Assembly (NCBI RefSeq): GCF_001484765.1
Contig: NZ_KQ947379.1
Location: forward strand, 117,909-181,908
Length of the DNA: 64,000 nucleotides
DNA from: Entomohabitans teleogrylli
GTDB lineage: Bacteria; Pseudomonadota; Gammaproteobacteria; Enterobacterales; Enterobacteriaceae
Reading direction: 5' to 3'
In this document: positions 38,610 through 47,363 of the stretch, in pieces
Numbering within the stretch: position 1 is the first letter of the stretch
Layout of the letters: each line of letters begins with the position of its first letter
Made by a program: the position numbers and the translations under genes
Notes under the pieces: generated by a model
Seen by the model: only the letters and a program-made list of their open reading frames with translations
Databases searched by the model: none
Told to the model about the DNA's origin: nothing

Positions 38610-38764
38610 AGAGCACCTCCGAATATTATATTTTAATATAACATCAACGGCAGGCGATGCACAATTATTCATCAGATTCATTGTGATTTCCTTAGCGTAA
38701 TAAAGCGTGAAGAAAGCCTTAATCCATCGAAGGACAGATCCGGCAGTTTTCAAAGGCGGCATTG

Positions 38765-38900
38765 CCGGTAAAACGGCGACCATGCTGATACATCAGACGC
38801 TTCTTTCAGGTCATGAAGCATTTCGTGCAGACGGGAGCTTAGTTCGTGGTAAGAAGGCCGATAATAAAAACTGTTTTTGCGGTTCAAAGGATTATGACAA
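38765..38900 (+). repeat. Diverged non-coding repeat, copy 2
   Basis: See copy 1 at 37795. Here the hairpin GCTTC, 11 nt, GAAGC is perfect (38800-38820), followed by AAACTGTTTTT at about 38868. Confidence 0.45.
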
Positions 38901-38954
38901 ATCAGATAAACGAAATGCGGCGCAGTTTCCGTATCAGAGCTGCGCCGTAGGGAC

Positions 38955-39161
38955 TCAGCGATAGCGCGAAGGCCAGATTTTTTCAGGCGCAACATCTAAC
39001 GCTTCAGCAATCAATCTTTCACCTTTGGGCCAGCGGCGGGTAAGCGCATTAGCCAGCGTGGAGGACGCCAGCCCAGCCTGACGCAAAAGCGCTGACAGCG
39101 AAGTGCCACGTTTTTTCAGCCTGGCGATAATGTCGGCAGGATGCCAGTCAGACTGCATCAT
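38955..39161 (-). CDS. Ner-family DNA-binding protein
   Basis: 68 residues from MMQSDWHPADIIARLKKRGT. One HTH of the Ner/SfsB (Nlp) type: TSLSALLRQAGLASSTLANAL, then RRWPKGERLIAEALDVAPEKIWPSRY, the usual ending of this family. In Mu-like phages Ner represses early transcription. GGAGG stands 9 nt upstream of the ATG. Overlaps the stop of the next upstream gene by 4 nt, so they form an operon. Confidence 0.88.
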   Translation of the reverse strand: MMQSDWHPADIIARLKKRGTSLSALLRQAGLASSTLANALTRRWPKGERLIAEALDVAPEKIWPSRYR

Positions 39162-39637
39162 GCTTTGGCCTCCACACCGTCGATAAACTTCACGCCACCG
39201 GCAGTACGCAGCCAACGCGGGGCCTTCATTTCGGCGGCAAAATACCAGACCAGTTCACATAATAAGCCTGTTATCGTCTGCTCCACTTTTGGCTGCATCC
39301 CCTGCCCGATAAGAAGTTGCGCCAGCGTCAGTGAGTAATCACAAAGTAATTCAGCGTCGGGGACAAATCTGGGCATATCGGCAGGTAGAGCATCAACGGT
39401 CAGGCTGTCAGTCAGATGGGACGGGATGGGGTCGTTCAGAGTGGGTTGCAGTAGAGTCAGACAGGCGGCAAGCCGCCCGCAAAGCGCCAGCCTCAGCACC
39501 GGATCGTCGCTTTCGATCAGGGTTTCGGCGAAGTTTTCACAGTGATCGGCCAGTACGGTAAAATCTGTGGCAGCGCTGAAGGGAACGGAAAGTAACTCTC
39601 TGGGTGACTTAATGAAAGATAGAGTGAAATCTGGCAT
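39158..39637 (-). CDS. Hypothetical island protein, partner of the Ner-like gene
   Basis: 159 residues from MPDFTLSFIKSPRELLSVPF, GGAGG 5 nt before the ATG. Mainly helical, leucine-rich, cytoplasmic, four Cys in the second half, no motif recognised. Codon use is host-like and the coding frame is clean, so I take it as real. Translationally coupled to the Ner-like regulator, suggesting a shared control function. Confidence 0.7.
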   Translation of the reverse strand: MPDFTLSFIKSPRELLSVPFSAATDFTVLADHCENFAETLIESDDPVLRLALCGRLAACLTLLQPTLNDPIPSHLTDSLTVDALPADMPRFVPDAELLCDYSLTLAQLLIGQGMQPKVEQTITGLLCELVWYFAAEMKAPRWLRTAGGVKFIDGVEAKA

Positions 39638-40280
39638 AAATGCCTCCGTGACATTTTTTTGAGATGGCCACATAAAGTGGTGCCGGGAGGCTCAAAACGG
39701 CTTCACGAAACCGCGGACTTATTTCCCCGAAGGGTGTTGTATTAGTCGCCCTCCCGACTTTGTTCGGGCAGCATACTCCCTCCGTTCTTACGAACGGAGG
39801 GTACAAAAAAGCCAACACTGACGGGGTTGGTTTTGGCCGCGTGAAAGAGGTTTTGAGTCCTCGTTTACTAGGATACCAACGATTAGGGGCTGACGGCAAG
39901 AGGGGGTTATGGAAGATGGATCGATATTCATACAATCGAAATCTCATTAACTCGTCATTTATATAAATTCTGACACGTCCTGAAGCCCATATTGTGAAAG
40001 GTATCACTCCAGAAAACCGTCCTCATAAGTTGGATCGCCTACAATAATTCGTTGCTAAGTTTAAAAGCGGAGAGAGAAGCTTGGATATAGTGGGATTTGT
40101 TCGCGTTACTTATTGTCTACAAGCTCAATAATTATTATTGAAGATCTGTCAAAAAATCATATATCCATTACTAACCCTTCGTAAATAATGAGTAATATAA
40201 ACATTCTAAATGCCATATCTTTGGCACAACTTACAAAATTAAAAGGCACATTATATTAAAATAACATGCCTTACAATTTA
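39638..40280. other. Structured leader region and AT-rich boundary, no firm gene
   Basis: 39638-39850 contains strong hairpins: CCCTCCGTTC, TTAC, GAACGGAGGG (39778-39801) and a weaker GCCC-TCCCGA/TTCGGG-C stem just before (about 39748-39770). A 132-codon minus-strand ORF (39609-40007) covers them but overlaps the hypothetical gene and has no ribosome site. The position beside a Ner-like operon is reminiscent of the P4 immunity-RNA/ash leader, which is only an analogy. At about 40.0 kb composition drops abruptly to very AT-rich. Confidence 0.45.
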
Positions 40281-42323
40281 TTATTTAGAAGAAGCACGAA
40301 CACACTTCTTACCATCAGGGTCTATATCTATTAAAGTGTATTTATACTTACCACCTAAGTTGCCTAGTACTTTGCTCAAGTTAGCAGTTTCAGTTTTATG
40401 CCGTGTATCTTTTGATATACACATAATAATCTGTTTTTCTGTTAAAGACGCATATTTCAGTAAGGCAGACATACTCTCAACATTCATAGCATGTTGTCCT
40501 GGTTCATCCATAACCAAGAACCCTGGATGATTTTTAGATGATTCTAGTAATGTCAGATAAAAAGCCCATTGAGCACGGATAAAATCGCTTGCAGACGAAC
40601 TAAGTCTAATAGGTTGAACATTCCCTCGAATAATAACAACTGGAAGCAGTCTTGATGGAGGTTTATTCTGTATAGTTATATGATTTATATCGTTGCTTGT
40701 GTAAAAGAAATGTTCCTTACTTAATAACTGTTTAAATCCACCAATAAAATTAGATATTTTTACATTATCTCGCTCGTCAGAAACTTTTAAGGATTTTTTT
40801 TCATCTTTAATTTCTGACAATTCCACCAATATATCTTTGAGTTCCTTTTTTATTCTACTGAAATCATCTAAAAGCCTGTTGCAATCGTTTATTTTTTGAC
40901 CTATAGTTATTTCGTTAAATATAAGGGTCCTGATATTTTTATCTTGAGATGATGATATGTCTTTTCTTAGGTTTTTAATCTCTTCTTTCTTAAGAAAAAT
41001 TTCTTTTGACAAAAAAGAGCTCACGTCATTAAAGTTAGAATCCAATTCCTTATATTTTCTTATATAAATATCATATAAGTTTCGTTGACTTTTAAGAAAG
41101 CTTATCGAATCCTTTAAACTAACCTTGGAACTATCAATTTTCAGTCTTGATTCAACATCTAACTCATGATCACATACAGGGCATAGAATGAGATCTTCAG
41201 CATCAGGCATAAAACTATCCAACTTTATAGCACTATCTAACCTTTCAATCTCAATATCAATCTTTTTAGTTTCCTCAAAGTAGCCATCTATTTTTCTCTG
41301 TTCCTTTATTTTTTCATTAGTTATAGTTCTCAACTGTCTATTCAATAATGTGATTTCTGACTGTAACTTTAACTGAGATTTTTTAATATTATCTGGAGTG
41401 TTAGAACTCTCTTCACTTTTTATTTTCTTAAGAACATTAGAGCGTTCACCAATTAAATTTGATATGTAATCTTTTAGATCAATCCAATCTCTTTTTTCTT
41501 CAGAAATGACGCTTAATGATGATAATGAGACTCCTTTTAGATCATTCTTTATTAAATCAGGATAAATACCTCTCAAAGAAAATCCTTGCGAAGTTGCTCG
41601 CTCGCTAATTTTTGTATATCTCATACCCCATTCATCTTTTATATTTTTTTCACGCTGTAGTAAAATATCATTTCTTATTTCATTATCTAGGCTTTCTAGT
41701 TGCAACAAGAACTCAACAAGTTTTTGTTTTGCATCTTTAATTCCAAAGTTTGGCATCTGTGCAAAAAAATCAGACCATCCCTTTGTTTGTTCAATAAGAG
41801 CACAAGGAAATACATTCTGTAGGTATAAACTTTTACCTTGGTCTAAAGCATCCTCATGAACGATTGGTAATTTAATACCTAAAAATAAGGTTAACCAATT
41901 ATAAAAGCCTTCAGGTCTATCATGATCCCCTCCAGAATGTAAGTAATACGAGGATGTACTACCATTTTCTATCACTATAATTTTATTACAGCTTTCATTG
42001 TTAAAACTTTTTATATATCTCTTTAATGTTGCTTCACGAATTCCATTTTTTATAATCAACTCTGCATAAGAATTTGTAACCTGAAGAGTGTTATTATCGT
42101 ATTCAAATTCTTCAAACAAACTCTTGTCAAGAACTAAACTCCTATTTCCCCCTAGTAACTGTTCCATTCCTAAACAATAATAAATACATGAGACTATCGT
42201 TGACTTCCCACTTGAATTTTGCCCTGTTATAATATTCAAACCACTGCTAAAACCGTAACAAAAACCGAACCTTGTAGCATGATACTTTACATCTATAAGA
42301 ACCTTTATTTGCTTTATTTCCAT
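40281..42323 (-). CDS. Rad50/SMC-like ABC ATPase with CxxC hook
   Basis: 680 residues. Walker A GQNSSGKST at 34-42; coiled coil about 200-520 broken by a zinc-hook-like LCPVCDHEL (C381, C384); Walker B GFLVMDEPGQH at 601-611 (D606, E607); signature-like SSSAS at 585-589; late LxTxxxD-type end. This is an AAA_23/Rad50-like ATPase expected to dimerise on DNA or nucleoprotein. It is the last of four tightly packed genes, 4 nt after the small middle gene. Gene order matches ABC-three-component conflict systems (effector, MC, ABC), in which the ATPase is the sensor. Housekeeping RecN or SbcC are excluded by length, context and composition. Confidence 0.85.
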   Translation of the reverse strand: MEIKQIKVLIDVKYHATRFGFCYGFSSGLNIITGQNSSGKSTIVSCIYYCLGMEQLLGGNRSLVLDKSLFEEFEYDNNTLQVTNSYAELIIKNGIREATLKRYIKSFNNESCNKIIVIENGSTSSYYLHSGGDHDRPEGFYNWLTLFLGIKLPIVHEDALDQGKSLYLQNVFPCALIEQTKGWSDFFAQMPNFGIKDAKQKLVEFLLQLESLDNEIRNDILLQREKNIKDEWGMRYTKISERATSQGFSLRGIYPDLIKNDLKGVSLSSLSVISEEKRDWIDLKDYISNLIGERSNVLKKIKSEESSNTPDNIKKSQLKLQSEITLLNRQLRTITNEKIKEQRKIDGYFEETKKIDIEIERLDSAIKLDSFMPDAEDLILCPVCDHELDVESRLKIDSSKVSLKDSISFLKSQRNLYDIYIRKYKELDSNFNDVSSFLSKEIFLKKEEIKNLRKDISSSQDKNIRTLIFNEITIGQKINDCNRLLDDFSRIKKELKDILVELSEIKDEKKSLKVSDERDNVKISNFIGGFKQLLSKEHFFYTSNDINHITIQNKPPSRLLPVVIIRGNVQPIRLSSSASDFIRAQWAFYLTLLESSKNHPGFLVMDEPGQHAMNVESMSALLKYASLTEKQIIMCISKDTRHKTETANLSKVLGNLGGKYKYTLIDIDPDGKKCVRASSK

Positions 42324-42327
42324 GATC

Positions 42328-42768
42328 TCACCAAATTAGTTTTTGATTATCTAATTTTTTCAAAGTTAACGAATGCGCCAATCTTTGAGCAGATATATTT
42401 ATTTCTGAAAATAAACCTTCATTTATCATCTCTTCGACGTAACTATTACCATTTTCCGTCATATGAAATTCTAATCCAGTAGATTTCCTTTGGAATGAAA
42501 GAAGTCCATAAGAGCATAACATGACTAATAACGGTTTTAATAAAGGATTGATATTCCATGTAGATACATATTCATGATCTGTTAGGACTGTATTATTCAT
42601 GACACAATCAAAGGAAAAATTGATATAATTAATTCTAACTGATTTACATCTACCTCTCACAGCATGGTATATGATGAACATTATAATTGCCGAATAGATC
42701 TCATTTGTATTAAAGCTACTAGCCAAAACTCTTTTATTTTTTAGTTTTATTTCAATCATCATTTTCAT
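42328..42768 (-). CDS. Small middle-component (MC-like) protein
   Basis: 146 residues, no recognised motif. Three parts are visible: a helical stretch with SAIIMFIIYHAVRG, a Ser/Asn/Phe-rich middle, and a C-terminal winged-HTH-like segment (LVMLCSYGLLSFQRKSTGLEFHMTENGNSYVEEMI). Size, lack of catalytic residues and position immediately before an ABC ATPase fit the MC component of ABC-three-component systems, thought to link ATPase and effector. It overlaps the protease gene by 17 nt. Identification is by context. Confidence 0.65.
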   Translation of the reverse strand: MKMMIEIKLKNKRVLASSFNTNEIYSAIIMFIIYHAVRGRCKSVRINYINFSFDCVMNNTVLTDHEYVSTWNINPLLKPLLVMLCSYGLLSFQRKSTGLEFHMTENGNSYVEEMINEGLFSEINISAQRLAHSLTLKKLDNQKLIW

Positions 42769-43882
42769 CCATAAAATCTAAATCACAATTGGCAAGCCAA
42801 AAAGCAATGTCTCTGTTACAAAGCATATGAATATCATCATCAGATAACCCTACAGGACGCAGGGCTCCTGCCAATGTAGTGAAATAATCATCACTTATTT
42901 TATGATATCGGTTATTGGCCTCAACTCTACTGGTAGCATAAAAGGTCATATCTTTATCACAAAAAGCCGAATGAGCATATGAATATCCTTTTTCGAATTC
43001 AGGTGTAACCCTCATTCTTTCGCCATATAAATAATCACCAATCATAAGACCTCTAATTACTTTCCCTTTTACAACATCTAATTTGTTTTTATTATGCAAA
43101 ACACTCAACTTTCTATTGATATTATTAGCATACTCAATATTTTTTGAGTCATTTTCCCACTCATCAATAGTAGAGTCTAAAATTTCTTTTCTCATTATAT
43201 TTACAGAATCTATTATTACATCACGACCATAATTATATTCACTATCATTATAAGCTTTTAATGAAGACTCTAAACTTAAAAAACCATTAGCATTACTACA
43301 CACTACTTTTGCCAACATTCCTTCATCAGGAATTGATGTTATAATACCGGTTAGGATTAAATACTGATGTGTCTTAAGAAAAACTCCAGCACCAGAAATG
43401 CCTTCCATTGCATTTGCTCCCCAATTTCCTGATGAATCGCCTAATATATCCTTACTCACATTAATGATAAAACACGAATCATCATGTTGTTCTACTTGCT
43501 CTTGAGAATATAGAATCGCAGGCATAGACATAGTTATTGATTTAACTTTAGAAATTAAGTTCGTTTCTGGTTTCAAAGTCCCTGAAAAAAACACAATAGT
43601 ATTTAGTTCATTAATATTACCAATTAGATAGAGTATTGCAATATCTTTTTCAGCACAAAACTTGCAGTCAGAAACTGAATAAATAGAACCACGTTCATTT
43701 TTTATTTTAATTCTATGAAAATAATTATCCATATGAGAGACAGCTGTACTAATTACATGATATGCAGTGACTACCAATATATAATTCTCATTTTTAAAAA
43801 TCACTGCACAACCTTTGAATTCATCATCAACGAAAACAAACGCCATGACATCTTTTATTTTATTAACCTGTGACATTATCAT
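42752..43882 (-). CDS. Trypsin-like serine protease (likely effector)
   Basis: 376 residues. N-terminal ~200 residues are a chymotrypsin-fold protease: H42 in VVTAYHVI, D80 in AEKDIAILYL, S163 in EGISGAGVF (GxSGxG). No signal peptide, so it acts in the cytoplasm. C-terminal ~150 residues are helical and unassigned, probably an interaction domain. Begins MIMSQVNKIKDVMAFVF, overlapping the MBL gene by 4 nt. A cytoplasmic trypsin next to an MBL protein recalls Avs1a/Avs1b of AVAST type 1 and the trypsin-coupled systems described by Aravind and colleagues. Confidence 0.85.
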   Translation of the reverse strand: MIMSQVNKIKDVMAFVFVDDEFKGCAVIFKNENYILVVTAYHVISTAVSHMDNYFHRIKIKNERGSIYSVSDCKFCAEKDIAILYLIGNINELNTIVFFSGTLKPETNLISKVKSITMSMPAILYSQEQVEQHDDSCFIINVSKDILGDSSGNWGANAMEGISGAGVFLKTHQYLILTGIITSIPDEGMLAKVVCSNANGFLSLESSLKAYNDSEYNYGRDVIIDSVNIMRKEILDSTIDEWENDSKNIEYANNINRKLSVLHNKNKLDVVKGKVIRGLMIGDYLYGERMRVTPEFEKGYSYAHSAFCDKDMTFYATSRVEANNRYHKISDDYFTTLAGALRPVGLSDDDIHMLCNRDIAFWLANCDLDFMDENDD

Positions 43883-44877
43883 ATGAACACCTCGGTAGAT
43901 ATTATTCTATGAATTTTTATACCCAACTCATCTTCATTAACAACATCAAAAGATGACGGATGTTCATAGTTAAAATAGAAATAAACCTCTGTAAACCCTT
44001 TTGATCTGACACTAATTATTATTTTTGACAGAACTTCTGAGTCAGGATGACTATATGGTCTACTACCATCTGTTGATATGATGAATCTATTGCATGATAT
44101 AAGATTAAGAAATTCAACAGTCGTATTATGCCTGCTGCCATGGTGAGATATTTTTATCAAATCAACATCTAGAACTTGGATTTTACGTGTAAACAATATT
44201 TTTCTTAACGATTTTGATATAACACTAGGGTGTGAATCCCCTAATAACAAAATCCTCTTATCATTATATTCAGCTAGCAAAGCTATTGAACTTGTATTTA
44301 TAATATCCTTACATGGATTATTATCAAATTCTTCCACCATGATATCAGACGTTACAGAAAACCTCTTTTTTCTTGCTGAGACTTTGTCATTAACAATATG
44401 ATGCTGGCATCGTCCATTATGAAACTCATTCCATTTTTCAGCTAAAATTTTAAGATGTTCATTATCAGGTGACAGAGCAAAAAAACTTGCCCCATCAACA
44501 TTAAAATAATCACCAGAATTCATATTTTGTATATTTATTCTTAATTTTTTAACACTTTCACTTAACAAATTTCCATGATGATAACCTACCTTGTCATCAT
44601 TTTTATATCTTATTAATTCTGGAGTATTAACAAAAAACTTCAAGTCAGGATGAAATGATTTTATTTCTGAATGGCTAAATATATGCAGAAAACCACCTAT
44701 ATGATCATAATCAATATGAGTAAGAACGAAAAAGTCAATTTCTTTTATAGGAGGTAATAAAGGATTTCGATCTTTCCTTAAGGTAGCAGGGGTTCCACTA
44801 TCAATGAGCATATGATGCTTTTTCCATGATAAAAGCAGCGAATCACCTTTTCCAGCCTTGAGGACTAAAACTCGCAT
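43879..44877 (-). CDS. ComEC/Rec2-like metallo-beta-lactamase-fold hydrolase
   Basis: 332 residues, cytoplasmic. HxDxDH is THIDYDHIGGF (H54, D56, D58, H59); later metal ligands fit LLLGDSHPS and ISHHGSRHNT, the ComEC-type MBL pattern. N-terminus MRVLVLKAGKGDSLLLSW leads to LIDSG. Such domains without the ComEC membrane part are common in conflict islands, and are a nuclease or phosphodiesterase by family. First gene of the operon; AAGGAAG 7 nt before the ATG. Confidence 0.88.
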   Translation of the reverse strand: MRVLVLKAGKGDSLLLSWKKHHMLIDSGTPATLRKDRNPLLPPIKEIDFFVLTHIDYDHIGGFLHIFSHSEIKSFHPDLKFFVNTPELIRYKNDDKVGYHHGNLLSESVKKLRINIQNMNSGDYFNVDGASFFALSPDNEHLKILAEKWNEFHNGRCQHHIVNDKVSARKKRFSVTSDIMVEEFDNNPCKDIINTSSIALLAEYNDKRILLLGDSHPSVISKSLRKILFTRKIQVLDVDLIKISHHGSRHNTTVEFLNLISCNRFIISTDGSRPYSHPDSEVLSKIIISVRSKGFTEVYFYFNYEHPSSFDVVNEDELGIKIHRIISTEVFI

Positions 44878-45217
44878 ATCAATCTTCCTTGAAGAGATTT
44901 ATATCAATAGCTACACATTGATTACACTAGAGTTTCCCATAAGCATCCTAGCATCAAGTATTCATATTTACACCATGTACAAATAAACACTGTATTTATA
45001 TACATAAAAAGTTAATAGCTATAGGAAATGGGCTTCTCTTTGATATTGAAGGCTAAAGGCTTTGGGGAAAGCCCGAACTACATAAGTATATTTCAACGCA
45101 AAAAATTGCAGCTATGCCGTAGTAAGCATTCAATAAAAGGTGGTCATTCTGGTGGTCTTGACAACCACAACTTTTAGGTTTAGCTTACCTATCAGCCAGT
45201 TAATGGCTAAGGCGATC
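44878..45217 (-). promoter_or_regulatory. Upstream region of the MBL operon
   Basis: 340 nt, strongly AT-rich up to about 45.02 kb, with several A/T boxes that could serve as a promoter reading leftwards but no single outstanding one. Right of that composition returns to host-like before attR. No gene seen. Confidence 0.4.
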
Positions 45218-45237
45218 CCAGTCAGAGGAGCCAAATT
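45218..45237 (+). repeat. attR of the island
   Basis: CCAGTCAGAGGAGCCAAATT, perfect copy of the tRNA-Asn 3' end at 34145-34164, with no tRNA body in front of it. It marks the right end of the element. Confidence 0.9.
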
Positions 45238-45316
45238 TAAGAGAGCAGACGTTTCATCACGTCTGCTTTTTTGTTTTGTAGCGCGGGTGCGCCCTCCCGG
45301 ATTCACCCGCCGCTCA

Positions 45317-46267
45317 TCAAATCTGGTAATCAATCGCCGCTTCTGCGCTCTCCATCGCCTGGCGTTTGATATCCTCCACTGACAGCGCGCTGTTACACAG
45401 TTCGATAAACCGCCAGACATAATTTCGCTGCAGTTGGCCACGCTTAATCCCCAACCAGACAGTATTGGCATCGAATAAATGCCGGGCATCGAGGCGAATC
45501 AGGCGCCGATCGTCCAGCTCGTCGCTGGCCTGTTCAGCCACCAGACCAATCCCCAGCCCCAGCGCGACATAAGTTTTAATCACATCCGAGTCCTGGGCGC
45601 TGAGCACCACATCGGGAAGCAGGCCGCGACGGGAAAAGGCTTCGTCAATGCGCGAACGGCCAGTAATCCCCTGGCGATAGGTAATCAGCGGCCAGCGGCT
45701 GATATCGTCCAGCGTCAGCGGCACAGCCTGTACCAGCGGATGCCCTTCCGGCACCAGCAGACTATGGAACCAGCGAAACCACGGATAGGCAACCAGTTGC
45801 GGGTCATTACTCAGCCGCTCACTGGCGATACCGATATCAGCTTCCCCGCTTTGCAGCAGAGCCTCAATCTCCTGCGGCGTCCCCTGAATCAGCTCCACCC
45901 GCACCTCGGGAAACAATTCGCGGAAAGATTTTATCACCGGCGGCAGGCTATAGCGCGCCTGAGTGTGGGTAGTAGCAATCGTCAAAACGCCGGAGGCATC
46001 ATTGGCAAACAAATCCGCCAACCGCCGGACATTACTGGCCTCGTTGAGAATCCGCTCGGCGATCGCCAGTAGCGCCTTCCCGGGCTCGGTCATGCCTAAC
46101 AGGCGTTTACCACGGCGGACAAAGATTTCGATACCCAATTCGTCTTCCAGCTCGCGGATATGGCGGCTGACGCCGGATTGAGAGGTAAAAAGCATGCTGG
46201 CGACCTCGGTCAGATTGTAATCTCGCCGGGCCGCCTCCCGGATAATTTTTAATTGCTGGAAATTCAC
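45317..46267 (-). CDS. cbl: Cbl, LysR-type activator of sulfonate use
   Basis: 316 residues, same as E. coli Cbl. N-terminal winged HTH: MNFQQLKIIREAARRDYNLT, TSQSGVSRHIRELEDELG. Co-inducer domain about 90-300 (CysB type). Cbl activates ssu and tau operons during sulfate limitation. It lies downstream of nac, 104 nt away; Nac represses or modulates cbl in E. coli. An SsuA-like binding protein at 62032 could be part of its regulon. Confidence 0.95.
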   Translation of the reverse strand: MNFQQLKIIREAARRDYNLTEVASMLFTSQSGVSRHIRELEDELGIEIFVRRGKRLLGMTEPGKALLAIAERILNEASNVRRLADLFANDASGVLTIATTHTQARYSLPPVIKSFRELFPEVRVELIQGTPQEIEALLQSGEADIGIASERLSNDPQLVAYPWFRWFHSLLVPEGHPLVQAVPLTLDDISRWPLITYRQGITGRSRIDEAFSRRGLLPDVVLSAQDSDVIKTYVALGLGIGLVAEQASDELDDRRLIRLDARHLFDANTVWLGIKRGQLQRNYVWRFIELCNSALSVEDIKRQAMESAEAAIDYQI

Positions 46268-46370
46268 AGTGTCCCCACAGGCCTGTCTGACATATCTCTA
46301 TTGATAAAGTCTCAGCCCGGGCGCCACAAATAATAAAAATATGCAATTTATAGCATTACGGAATAAGTCA

Positions 46371-47288
46371 TTAGCTGGCCAGCATCAGTTCCCGGCGCTC
46401 GGGGACCGGACTGGTCGCCAGAGTCATCAACAACTCCCTGACCGCCTGAGCCTGCGGCGTCAGCGAACGACAGGCGCACTGGTTCAGCGACAGCGGCAGA
46501 GTCAACCCCGGCGCGGTAATCTTTGCTATCCATCCCGCGGTCTGGTTTACCAGCGCGCGCGCCGCGGACTCCGGCAGCACAGTGGCCCCCATGCCGCTGG
46601 CGATCGCCGCCGCCAGCATAGAAGCCGACTCAATTTCACCGATAATATTGGCTGACAGACGGCGCAGGGTGAACGCCTCGTCAATGCGTTTGCGCACCGC
46701 GCTATAGTCCTGAGGCAGGTAAAGCTGCATTTGCGCCACCTGAGCCAGTTCCACGCTTTGCCCCGGGTAATCGCCGGTGCCGACCAGAAAGAGATCTTCT
46801 TTGAACAGCGGCTGGCTGATAATACCGGCGCCAGGCGAACGATCGTAAAGCACCGCCATATCCAATTGACCGCTAATCAGGCGCTCATTCAGCAGCGTCC
46901 CGCTGTTTTCGTGCAGATACACCTGAATATCGGGAAGTTCCGCCCGCACGGCCTGCAACAGCGGTATGGTAATCGATGCCGCCGCAGTCCCCGGCGCCAG
47001 GCCGATGGAAACTTGACCACGCAGGGTTTGCCCGACATTGTTTACCGCCATCTGCGCCTGTTCGCACTGGCGTAAAATAGTTCTGGCATGGGTATAAAGT
47101 ATTTTCCCGGCCTCGGTTGGGGTTACGCCGCGTTTACTGCGGATCAACAGCAACTGGTTCATTTCCCCTTCAAGGGTCGCCACCTGTTGGCTGAGGGCGG
47201 GTTGGGCAATGTGCAATACTTCAGCGGCCTGGGTAAGGCTGCCAATATCAACAATTTTAACGAAATACTTCAGCCTTCTTAGATTCAT
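46371..47288 (-). CDS. nac: Nac, nitrogen assimilation control protein
   Basis: 305 residues, LysR family: MNLRRLKYFVKIVDIGSLTQ, QPALSQQVATLEGEM, and effector domain with GLAPGTAAASITIPLLQ. Nac links sigma-54 nitrogen control to sigma-70 genes and needs no coeffector. AGGAGG precedes the ATG. A sigma-54 promoter and an NtrC-like site lie upstream (47348-47363; 47479-47494), so it is expected to be made only when nitrogen is limiting. Confidence 0.96.
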   Translation of the reverse strand: MNLRRLKYFVKIVDIGSLTQAAEVLHIAQPALSQQVATLEGEMNQLLLIRSKRGVTPTEAGKILYTHARTILRQCEQAQMAVNNVGQTLRGQVSIGLAPGTAAASITIPLLQAVRAELPDIQVYLHENSGTLLNERLISGQLDMAVLYDRSPGAGIISQPLFKEDLFLVGTGDYPGQSVELAQVAQMQLYLPQDYSAVRKRIDEAFTLRRLSANIIGEIESASMLAAAIASGMGATVLPESAARALVNQTAGWIAKITAPGLTLPLSLNQCACRSLTPQAQAVRELLMTLATSPVPERRELMLAS

Positions 47289-47347
47289 TTTGCCTCCTGA
47301 AGGGAATGCCAGTGCCGGATATAGATTTGATGGTCAGTTTCAGGATT

Positions 47348-47363
47348 TGCAATATACTTGCCA
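47348..47363 (-). promoter_or_regulatory. Sigma-54 promoter of nac
   Basis: Minus strand TGGCAAGTATATTGCA against the consensus TGGCACG-N4-TTGCW: both the TGGC (-24) and TTGCA (-12) parts are perfect with correct spacing. It lies 60 nt upstream of the nac start codon. Confidence 0.92.

Larger units (their letters stand above)
34145..45237. mobile_element. 11.1 kb integrative island in a tRNA-Asn gene
   Basis: Bounded by the 20 bp direct repeats; integrase gene next to the tRNA and pointing inward, as in P4-like satellites and pathogenicity islands. Cargo: second tyrosine recombinase, ChpSB-type toxin-antitoxin, Ner-like regulator, and a four-gene putative defence operon. Composition is mosaic: 34.3-39.7 kb resembles the host, while 40.0-45.1 kb is extremely AT-rich. 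No structural, replication or conjugation genes are seen, so mobility would depend on helpers or on excision alone. Confidence 0.9.

Noticed and set aside
39609..40007. 132-codon minus-strand frame
   Set aside because: Contains the hairpins and overlaps the hypothetical gene start; no ribosome site. Kept only as a structured region.
40281..42323. Housekeeping RecN or SbcC
   Set aside because: Length, very low GC, operon with MBL and protease, and island location do not fit; hook is a single CxxC as in many conflict ATPases.
34145..45237. Insertion sequence or transposon within the island
   Set aside because: No DDE transposase frame or terminal inverted repeats seen anywhere in the window.
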